In this document: in pieces, positions 1 to 4,030 of the stretch | Numbering within the stretch: the stretch's first letter is position 1 | How the letters are laid out: each line of letters starts with the position of its first letter | Origin: JAZQQB01 sp045628865 | GTDB lineage: Bacteria > Bacillota > Clostridia > Lachnospirales > Lachnospiraceae | DNA length: 5,588 nucleotides | NCBI GenBank assembly: GCA_045628865.1 | Contig: JAZQQB010000082.1 | Location: forward strand, 1 to 5,588 | Direction: 5' to 3' | Notes under the pieces: generated by a model | Database searches by the model: none | What the model was told of the DNA's origin: nothing | Seen by the model: the letters and a program-made list of their open reading frames with translations, nothing else | Position numbers and translations under genes: made by a program

Positions 1-117
1 CTTTGGAAGCTTAAATTCCTCTAATTTCTTTTGTATGGTCTTTGCTACAAACATATCAAGGGGGGTGTGTCGGTAGCTGATAAAGGCATCATAATGCTTA
101 AAACTGTCTTTTCTCAT
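1..117 (-). CDS. TIR-domain protein, N-terminal 39 codons (cut by window edge)
   Basis: This open frame starts at ATG 117 and runs off the left edge of the window. It includes the run YDAFISYRHTPLDMFVAKTI at residues 9-28. The segment YDAFISYR is the first conserved box (beta-A strand) of bacterial TIR domains. The following D-x-F-V-A-x-x-I-x-x-x-L-E pattern and the FKLPK end match the Firmicutes type, in which TIR is N-terminal. TIR domains of this fold are often NAD-cleaving effectors or signalling modules; whether this one is catalytic cannot be told, because the region that would hold the active-site Glu lies outside the window. The start is supported by GGAG five bases upstream. The gene follows the acidic lipoprotein gene after 44 bp with no terminator visible, so it is probably the third gene of the promoter-1914 operon. 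The C-terminal partner domain is unknown. Confidence 0.85.
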   Translation of the reverse strand, partial: MRKDSFKHYDAFISYRHTPLDMFVAKTIQKKLEEFKLPK

Positions 118-143
118 ATAATCTCCATTTCGCTCCGCAAAAT
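118..143 (-). promoter_or_regulatory. Hairpin plus ribosome-binding site before the TIR gene
   Basis: On the minus strand ATTTTGC (143-137), loop GGA, GCGAAAT (133-127) forms a 7-bp stem with one G-U pair. GGAG (126-123) follows immediately, then ATTAT and the ATG at 117. The G-U pair works only on the minus strand, which agrees with an RNA made in that direction. The same arrangement, hairpin then GGAGATTA then start, recurs at 3904-3931. Confidence 0.5.
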
Positions 144-161
144 CCAAAGCGGGCTAGTTCC

Positions 162-1490
162 TTATTCTTCGTAATCTGTCCAATCCGCAATCAATGTTTT
201 AAATTCGTCCACTGTGACCTTATTTCCTCTATAAAAGCAGTCTGCATCTTCTGAAAAATAAATATATTCCCAGTAATATGCATCTAGATCAAACAGATCG
301 ATAGCTCTAAAACATCCATCAAATCTTCTAAATCTCCATTCCTGTCTTCCACCGTGGGTTGTATCTGTGGTGGTTGCATAATAATCTCCATTGTGTGTAT
401 AAAAATTAAGCACAGCCGCTGTTCCACTGCCATCACAGGCCAAAACAAGCTCGCCATCCATTACCGTATATAACTCCTGAAAACCAAAACCACTCACATA
501 AAGATCATTGATTCCATCCTCATTAAAGTCATAATCATAGTCATACCATAATGCTTCCTCGTCCTCTTCGTTATCCGGAATATAAAATCCAATATAGTTA
601 AAAATTTCATCATAACAATCCGATGCTTTCTCTACATTTCCACGTGCCTTGATTTCGTGGTTAATAAATGCCTCATAAATGGCAGTTTCATCAACACCCT
701 CTTCTAATCCGATTCTATGAAGATATGCATCTGACACAGAAGAAAAGGTCACGATCGCAGGTTCTAAATCATGATAAGAATGACTACCCAATTCATCATA
801 AAATGCATCATAGTCAATTTCCGTTCCCTCTTTTGACATGACCATATACATCTGGCTTCCAACTGCCTCACCTTCATCATCCATGCAATCAACATACTTA
901 ATTTCGGTGCGAAGTTCCTCCTCTAAAGTAGATAAATTGATATAATGATCGATTCTTGTACATTCCGAGGTTTCTTCATGATATCGAATCAGATTCTTAC
1001 CCTCTACATACTCAAATTCATAAAAAGTATTACACCATTCTCTTTCAGAAAAAAAGCCCTCATATTGACCAAAGGCATATATCGAATCCCCATTTGGTGT
1101 TAATTCTACTTTCTCTAATCCATCTTCCTTAAAGGAAATCACATGATAAACAGAATCCTTCATATATAATAGATCATAGCAATCATCTGCATCTAAACGA
1201 ATCAGTGTAAGGCTTCCTATCTCATTTTCGCTACAATAGTCCTCATACATGGCATAAGCCATGGCAAATTTGTCGTTTGCATAGCTAGCATCTTCATGGA
1301 TTTCTGTTTTTCTTTCAGAAACATCCTCTAATTCCGCTTCCGTGGCAATGTCATCTGCTTTCATGGTAGCTTCTTCAGTTAACTTATCGTGGTCGGTTCC
1401 CGGAATAGTCAGGTTTCCTTCTTTGTCCTTTCCGCATCCAGTTAACAAAAGCACTGCAAACATGCACCTGTATAATGTACTGTTTTTCAT
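162..1490 (-). CDS. Acidic secreted lipoprotein with EF-hand-like calcium loop
   Basis: This is a 442-residue predicted lipoprotein. Residues 1-19 form a short signal peptide ending in lipobox LLTGC, with Cys19 as the lipidation site, so the mature protein should be anchored on the outer face of the membrane. The mature part is very acidic and rich in Asp, Glu and Tyr. DFNEDGINDLYV at 321-332 fits the D-x-N-x-D-G-x-x-D calcium loop (D321, N323, D325, G326, D329), as seen in FG-GAP, dockerin-like and related extracellular domains. Several Cys (86, 104, 153, 177, 202, 292) could pair outside the cell. The start is supported by AAGGAG five bases upstream and by a 4-bp ATGA overlap with the stop of the membrane-protein gene before it, suggesting translational coupling. 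I recognise no enzyme family; function is unknown. A sensor or ligand-binding role next to the TIR gene is only an inference. Confidence 0.85.
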   Translation of the reverse strand: MKNSTLYRCMFAVLLLTGCGKDKEGNLTIPGTDHDKLTEEATMKADDIATEAELEDVSERKTEIHEDASYANDKFAMAYAMYEDYCSENEIGSLTLIRLDADDCYDLLYMKDSVYHVISFKEDGLEKVELTPNGDSIYAFGQYEGFFSEREWCNTFYEFEYVEGKNLIRYHEETSECTRIDHYINLSTLEEELRTEIKYVDCMDDEGEAVGSQMYMVMSKEGTEIDYDAFYDELGSHSYHDLEPAIVTFSSVSDAYLHRIGLEEGVDETAIYEAFINHEIKARGNVEKASDCYDEIFNYIGFYIPDNEEDEEALWYDYDYDFNEDGINDLYVSGFGFQELYTVMDGELVLACDGSGTAAVLNFYTHNGDYYATTTDTTHGGRQEWRFRRFDGCFRAIDLFDLDAYYWEYIYFSEDADCFYRGNKVTVDEFKTLIADWTDYEE

Positions 1491-1840
1491 ATACTCTCCT
1501 TCACCAAAAACTTATTTCTTGCATGTGTGGAAAAATAACCATAGGTCACGATCAATAACAGATATCCAACGACCAGAAAATAAGGAATACCCTTTAATAC
1601 TCCGCTTAGATCATCGATCATATTTAAGATTCCTGTGACAGTTCCCCAGATTCCCAAAATAATCGTGATTGGAAACATTCTTTTGATAAAACGATCCAGA
1701 TTTTCTTTACTTGGAATCTGTGTTTTCTCTGGCAAAGCCATGATTTTTTCCAAAAAGCCCTTCTTTAAATAAAAAGCAGCATACATAAAATAAATTCCTG
1801 ATGCGATCAATAATACGTCAACGATGATTTTTCCAGCCAT
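1487..1840 (-). CDS. Small three-helix membrane protein, unknown function
   Basis: This 117-residue protein has three likely membrane helices, at about 5-24, 55-75 and 84-104. A charged, Lys/Glu-rich loop lies at about 26-53, and the C-terminus is short and basic. It has no catalytic motif I can name and I do not recognise the family; small integral membrane proteins of unknown function with this layout are common in Firmicutes. The start ATG at 1840 is preceded by GGGGGAG with a 7-base spacing. It is the first gene of an apparent operon with the acidic lipoprotein (ATGA overlap) and then the TIR gene, and a promoter lies about 70 bp upstream. Co-expression suggests that the lipoprotein and this protein act together at the membrane, but nothing in the sequence shows contact. 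Confidence 0.8.
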   Translation of the reverse strand: MAGKIIVDVLLIASGIYFMYAAFYLKKGFLEKIMALPEKTQIPSKENLDRFIKRMFPITIILGIWGTVTGILNMIDDLSGVLKGIPYFLVVGYLLLIVTYGYFSTHARNKFLVKESI

Positions 1841-1908
1841 AATTTTTCTCCCCCGTCATAAAATTGTTTCAAAAATCGGTACACTTTTCCTAAAATAAAC
1901 CATCGTAC

Positions 1909-1937
1909 ATTATAACACAGATGCATGGAAAGTCCAA
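1909..1937 (-). promoter_or_regulatory. Sigma-A-type promoter of the membrane protein-lipoprotein-TIR operon
   Basis: On the minus strand TTGGAC (1937-1932) is followed by exactly 17 bases and then a perfect TATAAT (1914-1909). The -35 is weak (TTG conserved) but the -10 and spacing are ideal. Transcription would start near 1902, leaving a leader of about 60 bases before the ATG at 1840. It lies just downstream of the terminator at 1999-2037, so the operon appears to be transcribed independently of the gene before it. Confidence 0.75.
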
Positions 1938-1998
1938 ACCATCTGAATTTCCCATTCTCTATACGAAAGCACGAATAGATTTTATTGGCTAATCGAAG

Positions 1999-2037
1999 AA
2001 AAAAAATAAGGCTAATCCCTTAAAAGAAATCAGCCTT
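1999..2037 (-). terminator. Intrinsic terminator after the transglutaminase-like lipoprotein gene
   Basis: On the minus strand AAGGCTGAT (2037-2029) pairs with ATTAGCCTT (2016-2008) as a 9-bp stem with one G-U, around a 12-base loop. A single A and then eight T (2006-1999) follow. There is no U-run on the other side, so it works on the minus strand only. It lies about 60 bp after the stop codon at 2096. Confidence 0.85.
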
Positions 2038-2095
2038 TACATTTAATTCCATTATACCTAGAGGTCTACTCGACCAAACATACTATTTTTTCATT

Positions 2096-2938
2096 CTACT
2101 TTTGATAATAGAAAAGTTCTATATCCTTTAAGTAATAATCCATCTTAATTGGATATTTCTTTTGGAAAACCGTTACGTTTTTTCCACCATCTGGAACAAA
2201 TATGACTGAAGTATATCCGCCCTTTTTATTCTTATAGGTTGCATTCATATAAAATAGATATGGTTCAATCCATTCAAAATACTGTGCATCTGTTGCTTCG
2301 TAAACATTGTTCACCCAATCAATAGAAAGGTTCGCATTTTTTTCACGAATTGCCTTGCCAAATTCATAAGCACTTAATGGAGTATCATTCAACATTGGAA
2401 CCGCTCCCCACTGCCCATCTAAGAAAACCCATTTCTGTATATCCTTTAGATATGCTTCGCATGCAACATGTCCTGCTCCAACTTCTCTTGTTTCAACATC
2501 TTCTGTTTTTAATGAAATCTGTCTGCTATCAACTCCAAGAGCATTTAAACAGCCACTGATTACAATGCCATATTCAACGCATCTATATTGTTGACCATGA
2601 TTGACCACCTGATCAAGAATATATAATGGATCACTCTGTTTAGGTTCATTTATTCCATCATGATGCCACAAACCAGACACCCATTTTGTAATTACCAGAA
2701 CCTTCTCGTAATCAGACTGACAATCCTTCGTCATTTCTTCCAATCCATAGGTATCACGAAGTTCTGCTAAATAATTCTTCGAATATAGATTCCAACAATC
2801 AAACGAAGATTTCATTTTATTTTCTACCCTGTTTTGCCCTCTATTAGCTACGTCCTCTAATCTTCCACAACCAGAAAATATAGATCCAAAAGCTAATAGT
2901 AAAGTGCAACCAACCATCCATTTTTTCTTTTTTAACAT
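2096..2938 (-). CDS. Lipoprotein with transglutaminase-like (Cys-His-Asp) domain
   Basis: From the ATG at 2938 this is a 280-residue protein. Residues 1-24 are a lipoprotein signal: KKKK, a hydrophobic core, and lipobox FSGC with Cys24 lipidated, so it should sit on the outer membrane face. The central region has the order of a transglutaminase/papain-like fold: Cys120 in QQYRCVEYG at the start of a helix (the nucleophile position), His157 in GAGHVACEAYL, and Asp174 in KWVFLDGQWG. The domain spans about 75-185. This family includes peptidases and amidases as well as true transglutaminases, so the substrate is unknown; peptidoglycan or surface protein is a reasonable guess for an anchored version. 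The C-terminal 95 residues are not assigned. An in-frame GTG at 2947 would add three residues (MSS), but AAGGGAG ends eight bases before ATG 2938 and touches the GTG, which favours ATG. It appears monocistronic, with its own terminator. Confidence 0.85.
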   Translation of the reverse strand: MLKKKKWMVGCTLLLAFGSIFSGCGRLEDVANRGQNRVENKMKSSFDCWNLYSKNYLAELRDTYGLEEMTKDCQSDYEKVLVITKWVSGLWHHDGINEPKQSDPLYILDQVVNHGQQYRCVEYGIVISGCLNALGVDSRQISLKTEDVETREVGAGHVACEAYLKDIQKWVFLDGQWGAVPMLNDTPLSAYEFGKAIREKNANLSIDWVNNVYEATDAQYFEWIEPYLFYMNATYKNKKGGYTSVIFVPDGGKNVTVFQKKYPIKMDYYLKDIELFYYQK

Positions 2939-2946
2939 GCTACTCA

Positions 2947-2953
2947 CTCCCTT
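2947..2953 (-). promoter_or_regulatory. Ribosome-binding site that decides the start of the transglutaminase-like lipoprotein
   Basis: AAGGGAG on the minus strand ends eight bases before ATG 2938. Its last G is also the first base of the alternative GTG start at 2947, which would leave no spacing. The site therefore supports ATG 2938. Confidence 0.75.
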
Positions 2954-2966
2954 AAAAGTTTTATTT

Positions 2967-3050
2967 GTGTCTGATGTGGCGTTTCATGCCGGTCGTATAC
3001 CCACTGGAGCATAATGGGGGAGAGACACCCGATACTAATCCCCTGTCACC
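2967..3050 (-). other. GC-rich, possibly structured leader segment, unidentified
   Basis: About 55% G+C by hand count over 2973-3050, against clearly AT-rich flanks. On the minus strand GTGTCT (3028-3023) pairs with AGACAC (2972-2967), enclosing two smaller helices. CCCATT (3018-3013) pairs with AGTGGG (3005-3000) using one G-U possible only on this strand. GGC (2990-2988) pairs with GCC (2980-2978). This gives a three-way-junction outline about 62 nt long, ending 20-30 bases before the lipoprotein start. It could be a regulatory leader, a small RNA, or a copy of a dispersed intergenic element. I match it to no riboswitch class, and no start-to-stop frame of note crosses it. Confidence 0.3.
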
Positions 3051-3062
3051 TTAAAAATTTGG

Positions 3063-3222
3063 CTACTTACACTCTATATCATCCTTCACTCAATACTCCA
3101 TAATCTTATAATCCTTATATAAAACCCCCGAATCCTCCACATCACATTTATGATCTTACATGCAGGGCATATACCGTAATATTCTATTTTTCTTTACAGA
3201 TCAAACACTTTTCAATTTCTTC
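3063..3222 (-). pseudogene. Degenerate coding remnant after the repeat array (former LRR continuation or Cys-knuckle fragment)
   Basis: Reading from 3222 gives EEIEKCLICKEK and then TAG (3186-3184). A length change in the A5 run just before that stop restores a frame reading IEYYGICPACK. A further one-base shift near 3150 opens a frame reading DHKCDVEDSGVLYKDY, broken by one TGA and ending at TAG 3063. Two readings compete. In the first, this is the decayed rest of the upstream LRR gene: joining TGT 3490-3488 to GAA 3222 gives AFYNCEEIEKCLIC, which fits the LRR spacing A-F-x-x-C-x-x-L-x-x-V-x-I-P, with Cys at the V and P positions. In the second, C-x2-C-x(8-9)-C-x2-C is a zinc-ribbon remnant. 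There is no start codon with a ribosome site. No further gene and no convincing promoter is visible between here and 2953. Confidence 0.3.
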
Positions 3223-3482
3223 ATGGGAATTTTACTTTTTTTCCCTCCTCCCATGACTGGTTACCAAAATCCTTCATGGGAATTTTACTTTTTTGCCTTC
3301 CTCCCATGACTGGTTACCAAAACCTTTCATGGGAATTTCGGTTTTTTGCCTTCCTCCCATGACTGGTTACGAAAATCCTTCATGGGATTTTCGTTTTTTT
3401 CCCTTCCTCCCATGACTGGTTACCAAAATCCTTCATGGGAATTTCGGTTTTTTCCCTTTCTCCCATGACTGGTTACCAAAAC
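3218..3482. repeat. Tandem array of five 53-bp units, each with an inverted repeat
   Basis: The units are 3218-3270, 3271-3323, 3324-3376, 3377-3429 and 3430-3482, all exactly 53 bp with no indels; by eye they are roughly 85-95% identical. Each unit (plus strand) holds TCATGGGA, a T-rich 17-19 base stretch, TCCCATGA, then CTGGTTACCA and an A-rich joint. The two 8-base arms are invariant in all five copies. The 9-base near-palindrome TGGTTACCA differs in only one copy (3365-3373). Nearly all variation lies in the loop and the last bases. The first unit on the transcribed strand begins inside the LRR gene and supplies its stop codon. The period is not a multiple of three, so it cannot be a repeat within one protein. 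Confidence 0.95.
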
Positions 3483-3489
3483 CTTTCAC
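3221..3489 (-). other. Chain of five overlapping 18-codon mini-ORFs encoded by the array (translation unproven)
   Basis: The frames on the minus strand are 3433-3489 (GTG start), 3380-3436, 3327-3383, 3274-3330 and 3221-3277 (ATG starts). Each has 18 sense codons, and each TGA overlaps the next ATG as ATGA. Peptides follow the pattern (M/V)-K-(D/G)-F-(G/R)-N-Q-S-W-E-(E/K)-G-K-K-(P/T/V)-K-(F/I)-P. A sixth ATG (3224) opens MKKLKSV and stops. The first GTG lies inside the end of the LRR gene, overlapping it by 17 bp. Several differences are synonymous (Lys2, Glu11, Gly12), but others change residues, and variable sites are not concentrated in third positions. GGAGG lies 22 bases before each next ATG, too far for a normal ribosome site, so only coupled re-initiation would fit. 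Any ATGA-containing repeat of this period with no other stop gives this layout, so confidence in translation is low. Confidence 0.3.
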
Positions 3490-3793
3490 AATTATAAAAC
3501 GCACAGTCACCAATATACTTAATGTTTTTAGGAAGGGAAAAAGTTTTCAGCTTACTATCGCGAAAAGCACTGTCCTCAATCCTTAGAACACTGTCTGGTA
3601 CATAAACCTTACTTGCCCTGGAACGTGCAAAGGCGCCATGACCAATGGCCTTAACTGGCTTTCCATCTATTTCATCTGGGATGACCACTTCTTCATCATC
3701 TCCGCGATAACTCGTAATAGTGCAACGTTTTCCATTGGTCTTAAAAAATAACCCTAAACTATTGGCATGGTGCCATGTATAATTCAACCCCAT
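3473..3793 (-). CDS. Short BspA-type leucine-rich-repeat protein, probably truncated by the repeat array
   Basis: This 106-residue protein holds three BspA/LRR_5-type repeats: VVIPDEIDGKPVKAIGHGAF (36-55), VYVPDSVLRIEDSAF (63-77) and FSLPKNIKYIGDCAFYNC (85-102). The first 35 residues, with GKRCTITSYRGDDEEVVIP, are typical of the entry strand to this fold. It has no signal peptide or membrane segment. Such domains mediate protein or surface binding in larger proteins. The last three residues (RFW) and the stop TAA come from the first 53-bp unit, so the natural protein was probably longer; the remnant at 3063-3222 continues the pattern. The start ATG 3793 is supported by GAGGA about six bases upstream. 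It follows a possible small ORF (3835-3906). No clear promoter is seen: TATATT (3899-3894) is a weak -10 candidate without a good -35. Confidence 0.65.
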   Translation of the reverse strand: MGLNYTWHHANSLGLFFKTNGKRCTITSYRGDDEEVVIPDEIDGKPVKAIGHGAFARSRASKVYVPDSVLRIEDSAFRDSKLKTFSLPKNIKYIGDCAFYNCERFW

Positions 3794-3834
3794 AAATAAT
3801 CCTCACGTCCTTCGTTCCTATTTCAGCTTACCTG

Positions 3835-3906
3835 TCACCATGAACTCTGATCGCAAATGCGACAAATATCATTGCATTCATCCAATGTAACTAATATATC
3901 ACACAC
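3835..3906 (-). CDS. Possible 23-codon Cys-rich small ORF upstream of the LRR gene
   Basis: This is a GTG-initiated frame ending at TGA 3837-3835. Cys residues sit at 2, 11, 15 and 18, including the run ECNDICRICD. GGAG lies four bases before the GTG and directly follows a perfect 7-bp hairpin, the same module as before the TIR gene. It ends 41 bp before the LRR start. It could be a leader peptide or an unannotated small protein, but at 23 codons chance is a serious alternative. Confidence 0.2.
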   Translation of the reverse strand: MCDILVTLDECNDICRICDQSSW

Positions 3907-3931
3907 TAATCTCCATTTCACTTCGTGAAAT
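3904..3931 (-). promoter_or_regulatory. Hairpin plus ribosome site, second copy of the module
   Basis: On the minus strand ATTTCAC (3931-3925), loop GAA, GTGAAAT (3921-3915) is a perfect 7-bp stem. GGAG (3914-3911), ATTA and GTG 3906 follow directly. The stem sequence differs from the copy at 118-143 at paired positions, while the joint AAATGGAGATTA is identical. It begins just a few bases after the thrC terminator, leaving no room for a promoter between them. Confidence 0.5.
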
Positions 3932-3934
3932 CTC

Positions 3935-3967
3935 AAAAAATAGGTGAATACAAACGTATTCACCTAT
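3935..3967 (-). terminator. Intrinsic terminator of thrC
   Basis: On the minus strand ATAGGTGAATAC (3967-3956) and GTATTCACCTAT (3951-3940) form a perfect 12-bp stem with loop GTTT. A run of six T (3940-3935, the first overlapping the stem end) follows. This is the main stop for thrC transcripts, 64-96 bp after the coding stop. Confidence 0.9.
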
Positions 3968-3993
3968 CCTAAAAACTATAACTATTCAAAATC

Positions 3994-4022
3994 ATTCGTA
4001 TTTTTCTTCGAAAAATACGAAT
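3994..4022. repeat. Perfect 13-bp inverted repeat just after the thrC stop
   Basis: ATTCGTATTTTTC (3994-4006), a 3-base loop, and GAAAAATACGAAT (4010-4022) pair without mismatch. It starts 8 bp after the stop codon and no U-run follows it on the minus strand, so it is not a standard terminator by itself. It would be transcribed as a stable 3' hairpin before the true terminator and may protect the message or pause polymerase. Confidence 0.7.
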
Positions 4023-4030
4023 CAAGTTTC

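Noticed and set aside
1342..1638. Plus-strand 98-codon frame
   Set aside because: It overlaps the well-supported lipoprotein and membrane-protein genes on the other strand, has no ribosome site or family features, and its composition looks like an antisense shadow.
2042..2092. Short inverted repeat GGTC/GACC between the transglutaminase-like gene and its terminator
   Set aside because: The stem is only four base pairs, which is expected by chance and has no adjoining functional signal.
2350..2559. Plus-strand 69-codon frame
   Set aside because: It lies wholly inside the transglutaminase-like gene on the opposite strand, with no support of its own.
2936..2947. GTG at 2947 as start of the transglutaminase-like lipoprotein
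   Set aside because: AAGGGAG runs directly into this GTG with no spacing but sits eight bases before ATG 2938, and the three extra residues add nothing to the signal peptide.
2967..3050. Purine-type riboswitch or tRNA-like element
   Set aside because: The size and three-way outline are similar to a purine riboswitch, but the conserved junction bases and kissing loops are absent, and no anticodon or T-loop arrangement exists.
3218..3482. CRISPR array
   Set aside because: The period is a constant 53 bp, but the would-be spacers are only about 17 bases and are nearly the same in every unit. The whole unit is repeated, with no unique spacers and no cas genes in view.
3218..3482. Protein-internal tandem repeat extending the LRR gene
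   Set aside because: The period is not a multiple of three, and the LRR frame hits TAA in the first unit and again in every later unit (H-E-G-F-W-stop).
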